A stretch of 64,000 bases of DNA from Nostoc sp. 'Peltigera membranacea cyanobiont' N6. Lineage in GTDB: Bacteria; Cyanobacteriota; Cyanobacteriia; Cyanobacteriales; Nostocaceae. The stretch lies in assembly GCF_002949735.1 (NCBI RefSeq), contig NZ_CP026681.1, positions 6,974,501 to 7,038,500 of the forward strand. Reading direction: 5' to 3'. Of the stretch, positions 9,597 to 17,926 are shown piece by piece. The notes under the pieces were generated by a model. The model ran no database searches. It was not told where the DNA came from and was given only the letters and a program-made list of their open reading frames with translations. The first letter of the stretch is position 1. Every line of letters begins with the position of its first letter. A program made the position numbers and the translations under genes.

Positions 9597-11987
9597 TTAC
9601 CGATATGGTTTTCGTAAAAACCTTGCATAATTTCCACGATATACCATTGTATCGGGATGACCTACACCTAAAATCTGCTCACAAATTACCAAAGCTTGCT
9701 GAAAAAGGGGTTCGGCTTCGCTGTACCGTCCTGTAAATTCGTAGAGTAATGCGATACTGCTCAGGCTAATGGCGACATCGGGATGGTTGTCTCCCAGGAA
9801 GCGTTTTCTCAGTTCCAAAGCTTGCTGATACAAGAGTTCAGCTTCGCCGTACCGTCCTGTAGATTCGTAGAGTACTGCAAGATTGTTCAGGCTATCGGCG
9901 ACATAAGGATGGTTATCTCCGAGTAAGCGTTTCCACAGTTCTAAAGCTTGCAAATGCAGGGATTCGGCTTCGTTGTAGCGTCCTGTAAATTCGTAGAGTA
10001 CTGCAAGATTGTTCAGGCTAGTGGCGACAAGGGAATGGTTATTTCCCAGTAAGCGTTTTCTCATTTCCAAAGCTTGCTGAAGCAGGGGTTCGGCTTCGCT
10101 GTACCGTTTTGTAACACGGTAGAGTACTGCAAGATTGTTCAGGCTATTGGTGAAATCGGGATGGTTATCTCCCAGTAAGCGTTTTCTCAGTTCCAAAGCT
10201 TGCTGATACAAGAGTTCAGCTTCGCTGTAGCGTCCTATAGAATGGTAGATTAATGCGAGATTGTTCAGGCTAGCGGCGACAAGGGAATGGTTGTTTCCTA
10301 GTAAGCGTTTCCATTGTTCCAAAGCTTGCAAATGCAGGGGTTCAGCTTTGCTGTAGCGTCCTGTAGCACGGTAGAGTTCTGCAAGATTATTCAGGCTAGC
10401 GGCGACACCAAGATGTTCTAAACCAAGACGATTTTCAGCTACCTCTACACATAGTTTGTACCAAGGTTCTGCTTGCTGATAAAGTCCTTGACCTTGATAA
10501 AACCTGCCTAAGCGTGTGAACGGTGTGATTAAATCCTCGTCGCTGAGATATTGCGATAAGTGGGTTGCAACTTCTGCAATGTGGGAGATAAGGGGAGTTA
10601 GGTTAAAAATATCTTGACGGTTAGGGTGTTCAGGAATTTGCTTTGCCACTTCTACCATCTGCGCTGTAAAGTTTGTTTTTGCTTCATCCGCCTGACTTGA
10701 CTCATCCAACTTCATTTGGAAAAATTGCCGAATCAGTGGATGTAGACGATAAATTCCTTTACTTTGTCGTTGTAGCAAATGCAGTTTCAGTAAATCACCT
10801 ATGGCTTTCTCTTTGAGTTCTTGTTCATCGTCATCTTCTATTCCCTCAACAGAAAAAGGAATATCAGCCAAAGCATACAAACTCAGCCAAAAGCCTAAGC
10901 TTTGTGCTTTCTCATCCAACTGTTCCCAACTCAATGCAAAAGCTTCACCAACGCCATATTCATAACGCATCAATGGGTTAGCCTTGGCGACTGCTTCATG
11001 TTCCAGTCGCTTTTTTTCTAGCCGCTTCAGCAGTTTTTCCAGAGACAAATCTGGCATTGTATCCAGATATCGCCCCACTAACTCTAACGCCAAAGGCAAA
11101 TATCCCAAGAATTTACAAATTTCTCTCGCAACCCAAGGTTCGCTTTTAAGTCGTTCTCTATCAACCAGTGATTTTAATAATTTCATCGCCGCCAATGGTT
11201 TGAGAACACCTAAAGGTAATTGCGGCAAAGTTCTATCAAATCCCAGGCGCGTTGTCAGCAATACTTTAAACCGGGGTGATTCTGGGGGTAGATAAGGCTG
11301 AACCTGTGTTTTGTAGTCGGTGACATCATCAAACACCAGCAGCACTTCACCTTGTTGCCAATTTTGCCAGCAGTATCTCAGTCTATCTGCTAATTTCCAA
11401 TCGTCCGGTGCAATGAGTTTAAATTTTAATTCAGCAAATCTGAGAATATGAATTCCGACATCGATTCCCTGTGCAGATAACCAGCAAACCCCACCTTGAT
11501 AATTCTGCAAGTGCTGTTTGGCGTATTGGGTAGCGAGTTCAGTTTTGCCGACTCCACCCATACCCGCCACAGCTACAATCGCAACTTGTCGAGATGTCTG
11601 TAATTGCTGGTGCAGTTTTTCTAATTCCGCCTCACGTCCCACAAATTTTTCAAATGGAACAGCAGGAGGAATATTTTGATAAATCTCCTTAATTGTGGGG
11701 TGGGCATCTTGCCCGCCATTATATTTGACTGTCAAGCAAGCCCGTAACTTTTCTAGCTTACCCCGACTTTCAGAAGTTGCTAACTCAGGATAACTCTGGG
11801 CGAACTTCTCATAAACCTCAGTCATCCGCTTTTTCAACGCAGACGCGCCGATGTTCAACTCACTGGCAACTTTTGCCTCACTCTTACCTGAGTTTTCAGA
11901 CTTCAAACGCTCTACAAAAGCTGCCGTTTGCTCTGGGGATAAGCTATTAGTAGCAGCTTCATTGGCTAGAAAATCAGCCCATTGCAT
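9597..11987 (-). CDS. NB-ARC STAND NTPase with C-terminal TPR repeats
   Basis: A 796-residue signal-transduction ATPase. Residues 1-85 form a helical, helix-turn-helix-like domain. The NB-ARC core follows, with P-loop GMGGVGKTE (142-149), the acidic Walker B strand VLLVFDDV, an LLTTR sensor motif and GYLPLALELVG. From about residue 480 there are roughly eight 42-residue TPRs of the kinesin-light-chain type (SLNNLAxLYxxTGRYxEAE). The near-identical repeats indicate recent duplication. STAND proteins often work as ligand-triggered switches, some in anti-phage defence; no effector domain is visible here. The stretch encoding residues about 88-98 is a dispersed GGGCATCTTGCCCGCC repeat inside the gene. 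The neighbouring small membrane protein gene is divergent. Confidence 0.85.
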   Translation of the reverse strand: MQWADFLANEAATNSLSPEQTAAFVERLKSENSGKSEAKVASELNIGASALKKRMTEVYEKFAQSYPELATSESRGKLEKLRACLTVKYNGGQDAHPTIKEIYQNIPPAVPFEKFVGREAELEKLHQQLQTSRQVAIVAVAGMGGVGKTELATQYAKQHLQNYQGGVCWLSAQGIDVGIHILRFAELKFKLIAPDDWKLADRLRYCWQNWQQGEVLLVFDDVTDYKTQVQPYLPPESPRFKVLLTTRLGFDRTLPQLPLGVLKPLAAMKLLKSLVDRERLKSEPWVAREICKFLGYLPLALELVGRYLDTMPDLSLEKLLKRLEKKRLEHEAVAKANPLMRYEYGVGEAFALSWEQLDEKAQSLGFWLSLYALADIPFSVEGIEDDDEQELKEKAIGDLLKLHLLQRQSKGIYRLHPLIRQFFQMKLDESSQADEAKTNFTAQMVEVAKQIPEHPNRQDIFNLTPLISHIAEVATHLSQYLSDEDLITPFTRLGRFYQGQGLYQQAEPWYKLCVEVAENRLGLEHLGVAASLNNLAELYRATGRYSKAEPLHLQALEQWKRLLGNNHSLVAASLNNLALIYHSIGRYSEAELLYQQALELRKRLLGDNHPDFTNSLNNLAVLYRVTKRYSEAEPLLQQALEMRKRLLGNNHSLVATSLNNLAVLYEFTGRYNEAESLHLQALELWKRLLGDNHPYVADSLNNLAVLYESTGRYGEAELLYQQALELRKRFLGDNHPDVAISLSSIALLYEFTGRYSEAEPLFQQALVICEQILGVGHPDTMVYRGNYARFLRKPYR

Positions 11988-12121
11988 AGACAGCTTGTGA
12001 GATTTCTTCTCGATTCTACTTAATTTCTACTTTCTCTCTACTTTGTCTCCATGTCTAGGGAATCTCCTCTTCTTCTGGCAGAAATACGATTTGCATAGAA
12101 ACATTTAGAAGAGGTTTAGCC

Positions 12122-12370
12122 ATGAAAACTGCCTTAACAACTCCTGTCAACTCCAATCAAACCACCCAAACTTCACAATTAATCCCCGCCTCGCCAACAT
12201 CAGTGGAGAATCCATCTACCTGGATGCGAGATGGATACAGTCCGACTGAAATTATTCTCGCGGCGGCAATTTTAACTTCATTGTCCATTGGGGGAATTGC
12301 CTCTGTGATTGTGGCGATTACAGGTTTAGTTAAAACTTTAGTACGCCCGACAAGCAAAAAAACTAAGTAG
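12122..12370 (+). CDS. Small single-span membrane protein, unknown function
   Basis: Not recognised. The 82-residue product has a polar Thr/Ser/Asn-rich N-terminal 40 residues, one strongly hydrophobic segment at about 43-71 (rich in Ile, Ala and Gly) and a basic tail ending KKTK. A GAGG ribosome-binding sequence sits about 10 bases before the ATG. It is divergent from the STAND NTPase gene across a 134-bp gap, so a shared regulatory region and a functional link, for example as membrane effector or partner, are possible but unproved. Confidence 0.6.
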   Translation: MKTALTTPVNSNQTTQTSQLIPASPTSVENPSTWMRDGYSPTEIILAAAILTSLSIGGIASVIVAITGLVKTLVRPTSKKTK

Positions 12371-12482
12371 GGGAACTGGCAAAGGCAAATTCTTCGCTTC
12401 GTTGCTATCCCGCCTCGGAATCAATTCCGAGGCTAATAGCCTAATAGCATTTCACACAAACCCTGATACATATAGATTTCTC

Positions 12483-12511
12483 GTAGGGGCACAGCAATGC
12501 TGTGCCCCTAC
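12483..12511. repeat. REP palindrome with 14-base arms
   Basis: The arms gtaggggcacagca and tgctgtgcccctac are exact reverse complements around a single A. The sequence type is a common dispersed palindrome of Nostocales. Confidence 0.8.
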
Positions 12512-12699
12512 CAACGTATTTGTATCATTATTAAAGTAAAACGGTATAAGTCCGTTGAAACGGACTAAATTTAATTAATTTGAGTCAGTTTTAACTGACT
12601 TATGCTGTTAGCCTGCGATTTGAATCGCAGGCGGACTGAAAATATCGCCCGTCACTTGAGCCACTTGAGCCTCTGAACCTGAACGTTGAGCTTCTGAAC

Positions 12700-12890
12700 C
12701 TCGCACTTGAGCCTTTGAACCTGAACGTTGCACCTTTTTACTCGAACGTTGCACCTTTTTACTCGAACGTTGAGCTTTTTTACTCGAACGTTGAGCTTTT
12801 TTACTCGAACGTTGAGCCTTTTTACTCGAACGTTGAGCTTTTGAGCCTCGAAGTTGCACCTTTTAACCTCGAAGTTGCACCTTTTAACGT
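12700..12890. repeat. 21-bp minisatellite array
   Basis: Tandem units of the type cgaacgttgagcctttttact repeat about every 21 bases with small changes (gagctt / gcacct), degrading at both sides into 'cgaagttgcaccttttaac'. On the minus strand the array would read as repeated KAQRSSK heptads in an 83-codon frame. That frame exists because the period is a multiple of three and the unit has no stop, so I treat it as non-coding. Confidence 0.8.
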
Positions 12891-12960
12891 CAAATTTTGA
12901 GTTTGGTACTCAAAACAGCTAGATAAATACTGTATTCCTCCTGCCCCATGCCCCCTAATT

Positions 12961-14919
12961 CTAAGGTGACTGATTTAACACCCACTTCAACCACTGCCTA
13001 AAGGAACTTATAGTATTCAAACGATGAACTCCAGGCGCACGGGTGGCAGCGAGTCCATCAACGGCGACTAATGCAGCGTATTGCAAGCCCAAAAAACTAT
13101 CAACTGCGGCATAAGGGCCACCTAAAGTAATAGCCCCAGCAGCATACATTTGACCTTTGCCACTACGCATTTCTACTAGTTCAAAATTGTTCGCTACAGT
13201 CAATCTTCCCAAGTGATTCACTGGGAGATTGTAATTTTTCACCAAATCTGCTATCAGAGGGTTGGCATCTACCTTAGCGTCCAGTCCAGTAGCATCAACA
13301 ATAAAATCAGCTAGCAATTTTATTTCCCCAAAGCTTTGTTCTCGGATATGGGTAATAGTCCGGTTTTGGGCATCTCGTTCTACATCCAAAACCTCTCCGA
13401 AGGTAATTTGATACCAGCCTTCGCTGATGCCTTGGGCAGTAATTTGCTGCCAGTCCTGGCGGTCGGCGGTGGTAGTTCCACCCCAGTCTGCTAGTAAACG
13501 TTTGCGTTCATCGGGGGTGGCTTTTTCTAACATTGCCCGGAGTTCGCCACCCCAACAGGCTTTCGGCCAGTTAAAGGGTTGAAATTCGTAATGATTTTTG
13601 ACTAGGCGCTGGGTATTTTGAAATTTGTTACCTTGAGGTTTAGGCGATCGCATTAAATGCAAAACTGCAATATTCCGATTTCGCTTTCTGGCTTCATAAA
13701 TGCGTTGAATAATCCGCGAAGCCACAATTCCCCGCCCCCGAATCAATACCGTACCACCTTGTCGTTCTAGTTGCTCGTAAACATGATCGTGGGCTTCATA
13801 AGCATTGACGACAGATTTAAAATCTTGATATTTTTCTCTATAAGCTTGCAAATCAGGAAGAAACTGAATTGCTGGATACCCAGTAGCTAAATGTAAATAA
13901 CGACTAACTAAAAAAGCATAATCTCCTGGGGCGCGAGAATAGGCTACGCAATATCTGCCATCATCAGTTTTGCGAATTGCCCTAACTCGTCCATAGCGAT
14001 AAATTTGATTCCAGCCAATGCGCTTCGCTTCCCTGTCTATGGAATCAAAGACGTTACCCGCACGGGGTGTATAAGTTTCGGCAAATGTTGGTTCTGCAAA
14101 CACTTGCCACAAATATTTAAATGCTGAGTTTATCTGTCCCTTAGTGCAATCGTGCCAAGCCTCACGCAAGGCATAACTAGGCCAACCCCAAATATTATCA
14201 GGACAAGAGTCAGAATTCGATCGCAGTCTTTCATATAAGGGAATTTGCGAATTCAAACAAAGGCGTTTGTAACGAGCATAAGGTTCTGCCTCTAATCCCA
14301 AAGCTACAATCTTGTCAGGACGCACACCACTAAGCCGCAGCAAATCAGCCCAAACAAAGCTACCCAATCCTGCCCCGATCGCTAGATAATCAGATTCATC
14401 TACTGATAGTCCTGTAGCATAAAGCGCTTGCACAGTGACATTTTCCGCCTGAAACGCCAGTGGCGGGAAATTACTTGCCAAGGGCGTTAGCGGCTGGGCT
14501 ACAGGCAATCTGGGGTCTGGAAGATTGGTATTTACGTTGAAGTGAATCGTTGAAGGGGGGCTAGTATCTGGTGCAGAGGCGCTAGCAGCAAAGGTAACAG
14601 TGATTAGATAGGGGCCAATTTGCAACGTATCGCCATTAGCCAAAACACTGCGCGTTTGTGGTTGGCCATTGACATACACACCGTTAACGCTGCCTTGGTC
14701 AATCACTACTAGATGGTTTTGTTCCCAGTCAATTAGGGCATGGTAGCGAGAAACTTCACTGCTGTTAAGCAGCATCCGAGAAACGCGCACTCCCCTAAGT
14801 TCAGCAGGTAAGCGAGGGAATTCTCGACCAAAAGCGATCGGCATATTCAACCTTGGTTCTCGCCGTTCTCCTGTCGCTGGTTCTTCCCAACTTAATTGGA
14901 TTTGTAAGTCATTTATCAT
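12961..14919 (-). CDS. FHA domain-flavin/NAD(P) oxidoreductase fusion
   Basis: A 652-residue fusion. Residues 1-110 are an FHA phosphothreonine-binding domain (GRE at 31-33, SRYH at 57-60, GSVNGVYVNG at 76-85). After a Pro-rich linker (about 115-150) comes a two-Rossmann oxidoreductase with GAGLGS (182-187), a second dinucleotide motif GRGIVAS (395-401) and a late ATG motif (DATG, about 563). The fold resembles flavin monooxygenases and lysine/ornithine N-hydroxylases, but the substrate is unknown. It lies 99 bp downstream of, and probably in one operon with, the FHA-zinc ribbon gene. The FHA domain suggests control by a Ser/Thr kinase; that is inference. Confidence 0.75.
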   Translation of the reverse strand: MINDLQIQLSWEEPATGERREPRLNMPIAFGREFPRLPAELRGVRVSRMLLNSSEVSRYHALIDWEQNHLVVIDQGSVNGVYVNGQPQTRSVLANGDTLQIGPYLITVTFAASASAPDTSPPSTIHFNVNTNLPDPRLPVAQPLTPLASNFPPLAFQAENVTVQALYATGLSVDESDYLAIGAGLGSFVWADLLRLSGVRPDKIVALGLEAEPYARYKRLCLNSQIPLYERLRSNSDSCPDNIWGWPSYALREAWHDCTKGQINSAFKYLWQVFAEPTFAETYTPRAGNVFDSIDREAKRIGWNQIYRYGRVRAIRKTDDGRYCVAYSRAPGDYAFLVSRYLHLATGYPAIQFLPDLQAYREKYQDFKSVVNAYEAHDHVYEQLERQGGTVLIRGRGIVASRIIQRIYEARKRNRNIAVLHLMRSPKPQGNKFQNTQRLVKNHYEFQPFNWPKACWGGELRAMLEKATPDERKRLLADWGGTTTADRQDWQQITAQGISEGWYQITFGEVLDVERDAQNRTITHIREQSFGEIKLLADFIVDATGLDAKVDANPLIADLVKNYNLPVNHLGRLTVANNFELVEMRSGKGQMYAAGAITLGGPYAAVDSFLGLQYAALVAVDGLAATRAPGVHRLNTISSFRQWLKWVLNQSP

Positions 14920-14928
14920 TGGTCATTT

Positions 14929-14985
14929 GTCATTTGTCATTTGTCATTTGTCATTGGTCGTTTGTCGTTTGTCGTTTGTTATTGG
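14929..14985. repeat. TCATTTG/TCGTTTG short tandem repeat
   Basis: Heptamer run of TCATTTG, TCATTGG and TCGTTTG units fills most of the space between the two FHA genes. Same repeat family as at 6286-6328. Confidence 0.8.
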
Positions 14986-15018
14986 ACATGATTATTTTCC
15001 TTGTCCCCTTGGTATTCC

Positions 15019-15558
15019 CTAACTACCTGGTGCTACCAAGACACTCACAGCCGCAGCCAAAGATGTCCCACACCAATGACAGCCAATTTGTAGATTTTCT
15101 CCTGGGGAAACTTTATTGCATTTGGGGCATTTTAAGCCATAAACTCCTGGCGGTGTTGGTGAATGATGGTGATGTCCGATATGGACTGGTGGATGGGGTG
15201 GCATCAAAACTGTTGCTGGGATGCTACCTGTGGAAATGCTAGAAACGTTGAGTTGTATTTGTCCCAAAGAGATATTAGTGCCATCAGTTAAAGGCATTTC
15301 ACCTTGAACTAATTGCCGTCCATCGATCAGAGGGGGATTTTGCGATCGCAAATTCCTAATATAAAAGCGCTGTTGCTGGTGATGAAAAAATATTTCAACG
15401 TGCAAACCAGAGACAGTGGGGTGACTCAAAACAATATCGCACCGGAGGGGGTCGCGACCAATGCGGATAGTGCCAAGATTTTTACTTGGCTGTTGTTCGT
15501 AAATGTTCTGAGTTTTATTTTGGCCTGAATCGTGCCAGTGTAAAGTTAGTGCGTTCAT
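15019..15558 (-). CDS. FHA domain protein with C-terminal zinc ribbon
   Basis: A 179-residue protein with an FHA domain at about 28-108 (IGRD at 33-36, SGLH at 50-53, polar loop at the Asn/Asp turn), a Pro/His-rich linker containing HIGHHHH (127-132) and a zinc-ribbon CPKC...CHWC (Cys144, 147, 160, 163). FHA domains bind phosphothreonine peptides, so this is likely an adaptor. It precedes the FHA-oxidoreductase gene on the same strand, which argues that the two serve one phosphorylation-dependent pathway. Partners are unknown. Confidence 0.75.
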   Translation of the reverse strand: MNALTLHWHDSGQNKTQNIYEQQPSKNLGTIRIGRDPLRCDIVLSHPTVSGLHVEIFFHHQQQRFYIRNLRSQNPPLIDGRQLVQGEMPLTDGTNISLGQIQLNVSSISTGSIPATVLMPPHPPVHIGHHHHSPTPPGVYGLKCPKCNKVSPGENLQIGCHWCGTSLAAAVSVLVAPGS

Positions 15559-15665
15559 TGTTCTAACTTCGTAAATGGTATTTAGCTACTTCAACTTTCT
15601 TCTGTGCGATTCCTAACACGATTGCGTCGGTGTAAGCAAGTATTTAGAAAAAACTTCAACAAGCT

Positions 15666-16331
15666 TTATTTTCCCGACGCTAGTTTATCAGCGATGCGTG
15701 TAGTTTCTGGCAGCCGATATTTGGGCGTGCAGCGTAATACATAGTCAATTGCTGTGGGTAAACTAATTCGATGACCACTGGAGATGTATAGAGGTTTTAC
15801 CCCGGTGCGCGATCGCAAAACAACCCCAACGGTTTCACCGTTATATATCAGTGGTTGCGTGCTGCCTTTGGCTTCAGGCAATTCCTCATACTTACCTACC
15901 AATCTGGACTTGGCTACACCAATTGTTGGCACATCTATCAGTAACCCTAAATGGCAAGCTATACCTAATCTACGAGGATGAGCAATTCCTTGACCATCAC
16001 ACAAAATGATATCTGGTATGGTTGTAATCTTTTCTAGGGCATCAAGGACAGCTGGTATTTCCCGAAATGAGAGGAACCCAGGAACATAAGGGAAGGTCGT
16101 AGGACGGTATGCTACGCTTGTCTCAATTACTTGCAAATCAGGAAAACTCAGTACTGCCACAGCTGCACGGCTAATGGTTCCATCCGCTTCAAAACCCATA
16201 TCCACTCCAGCAACGTACTGGATCGGTTCTCGTAGTTTGTCTTCAGTAATTACTCGATCTCGCAGCTTTTCTTGGATAACTATGGCTTCCTCTAGCGTTG
16301 AGGGCCAAGCACGATCTTGATAAATCTTCAT
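15666..16331 (-). CDS. nfi: Endonuclease V (deoxyinosine 3' endonuclease)
   Basis: DNA repair nuclease that cuts near deoxyinosine produced by adenine deamination. The 221-residue protein has the family motifs AGVDMGF (catalytic Asp), YVPGFLSFRE, the acid in ILCDGQGIAHPRRLG, and GVAKSRLVG, followed by the SGHRISL segment. Full length and complete. It stands alone between the FHA gene and the hypothetical gene at 16565. Confidence 0.93.
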   Translation of the reverse strand: MKIYQDRAWPSTLEEAIVIQEKLRDRVITEDKLREPIQYVAGVDMGFEADGTISRAAVAVLSFPDLQVIETSVAYRPTTFPYVPGFLSFREIPAVLDALEKITTIPDIILCDGQGIAHPRRLGIACHLGLLIDVPTIGVAKSRLVGKYEELPEAKGSTQPLIYNGETVGVVLRSRTGVKPLYISSGHRISLPTAIDYVLRCTPKYRLPETTRIADKLASGK

Positions 16332-16564
16332 ATTTAAAATTGGAATTAAACTGATTAATATTAATCCTGTTAATTAGGCTAGGGAAAAACAGATGTTGAA
16401 CTAGGGAAAATATCTTTTTTACAAAGGTATGTGAAAGACTATCTTTATACTAAATATTTTAACCCAAGCTAGTTGATATTTTGCATCATAATGTTACTTA
16501 AGGCTGGGAAGAGGGAATCCTAAGAATATAAGTTTATTTTCCTAGATTTTCCCTTTTAGTGGTT

Positions 16565-17086
16565 ATGACACAGCCAAATATTCTGGAACTTGCAAAACAG
16601 GGAGATGTAGAAGCGATCGCATCTCTGATGAACCGCCACCTACACCCCAAAGGGATCGCTGCAAAAGTTGTCTTTCAAGATGCTTGGTTAGAGGTAACGC
16701 TAGAATCTGCCCAAGTACCAAATCAGCAAATTTTAGTTGCATTTATCCGCAAAGGTTTAACTGGTTTAGGGGCTGCATCTATTGAAAGCGTGAAAATTTA
16801 CGGACAACAAACGGGTAAGAAGTTTCCAGCTTGGACTAAAGAGTTTAATCTAGGTATAGTAGAAGATGAACTAGAAGAAGTAGATAATGAAAATTATTCC
16901 AGCAATCCTCAAACTCTGACTATTTCTATTAACTTGAGTGGCGATACTGCACGGGGATTAACAAACCAAGATTTTGAATTTATTGCTAACCAAATAAGCG
17001 CCGATATTTTATCATCCTGTACTGACGTTTTTATTCAAAAAGTAAGTATTAGTAATGGTAGTTCGGTGATTACAAAGGAACGTTAG
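16565..17086 (+). CDS. Conserved cyanobacterial hypothetical protein
   Basis: The 173-residue protein begins with a segment (NILELAKQGD...) that I recall at the start of several cyanobacterial proteins of unknown function; the region to about residue 95 (KGLTGLGAASIESVKIYGQQTG) looks like a compact alpha/beta domain. The C-terminal 75 residues start with an acidic linker. I chose the ATG at 16565 over the GTG two codons upstream. No catalytic motif is visible. Confidence 0.65.
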   Translation: MTQPNILELAKQGDVEAIASLMNRHLHPKGIAAKVVFQDAWLEVTLESAQVPNQQILVAFIRKGLTGLGAASIESVKIYGQQTGKKFPAWTKEFNLGIVEDELEEVDNENYSSNPQTLTISINLSGDTARGLTNQDFEFIANQISADILSSCTDVFIQKVSISNGSSVITKER

Positions 17087-17163
17087 TATTTAAATCGTCT
17101 CACGCAGAGGTCTAGAGGTGTATACCGTAGACTTGTAAGGGAGACAAGAGGCTTCTTTTTCTT

Positions 17164-17760
17164 TCAGCTATTCCCTCCTTCCCATATCTGAAGTTGTCTT
17201 TCTGCTGCAACGATGCAATTGAGATGCTTGGGTGGATACAGAAAACGATCGTAAGCTAAGGCCATCTGTCTAGCAGCTTCACTATACGGCACTCGTCCTA
17301 TTCCTGTACCCAATCCAGGACAGGCAATGGTATTAATTTTTTGCCTAGCGTGTTGGTTATGCTGGCGAACTGTCAGCAGCATCGCCCACATCGCAATATA
17401 AGGAATATCTGTCCCAGCAATAATCATGGGAACTCGCATAGTCGGTGTATGAGCCAAAAAAGGATGCTTGTGATGATCGGTTTCTACAATCATTGATGTT
17501 CCCACAGACTGTTCGCCCAAATAATCTTCAAGAATGCGCTGTTGGACTCTTGCCATTAAGGAAGTACCGAAAAAACGGATAATTGCCGCATCTATGCCAC
17601 CATCCATCATGCCGAAAGAATTTGCAGGGCTGACCATACAATCAAAATCTGGCAACCACTCGAAATAGTCATTCACTATTTCTACATTAGGTAAGTAATT
17701 AAAATGCTGTTGAAAGGCTGCACACAACAAAGAGTCGGGAGCTACCAATATCAGTTTCAA
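17164..17760 (-). CDS. Macro domain protein
   Basis: A 198-residue macro domain, the ADP-ribose-binding fold. It shows MVSPANSFGMMDGGIDAAI, which carries the ligand-contacting Asn and the Gly-rich loop, and the distal CPGLGTGIGRVPYSEAARQM loop. Such proteins bind or hydrolyse ADP-ribose derivatives. There is no partner toxin such as DarT beside it, and the flanking genes (hypothetical and EF-G) give no clear pathway. Confidence 0.85.
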   Translation of the reverse strand: MKLILVAPDSLLCAAFQQHFNYLPNVEIVNDYFEWLPDFDCMVSPANSFGMMDGGIDAAIIRFFGTSLMARVQQRILEDYLGEQSVGTSMIVETDHHKHPFLAHTPTMRVPMIIAGTDIPYIAMWAMLLTVRQHNQHARQKINTIACPGLGTGIGRVPYSEAARQMALAYDRFLYPPKHLNCIVAAERQLQIWEGGNS

Positions 17761-17926
17761 GCTTTCATTTCCTCCGCTTGAATACCTATTTTAAACGTCA
17801 GCTAGGGCAACAGTCAACGGTTTTTCTGTATTATCAGCCTTGTCTTTTAAGTATGCTACATCTATAATACAAAATATATCACCACTCAGTTGGTGACTGT
17901 TTGTCGCTTAAACAAAAGGAAATTTT

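Larger units (their letters stand above)
12371..12960. other. Repeat-rich gap
   Basis: No gene that I trust. It holds a near-perfect palindrome at 12483-12511 (14-base arms around one A), shorter palindromes near 12548-12566 (agtccgttgaaacggact) and 12610-12631 (gcctgcgatttgaatcgcaggc), and the 21-bp tandem array described separately. Confidence 0.75.

Noticed and set aside
12608..12859. 83-codon minus-strand frame made of KAQRSSK heptads
   Set aside because: It exists because the DNA is a 21-bp repeat without stops; no start signal or known family.
12700..12890. Regular repeats resembling a CRISPR array
   Set aside because: The units are contiguous, with no unique spacers of constant length and no cas genes nearby.
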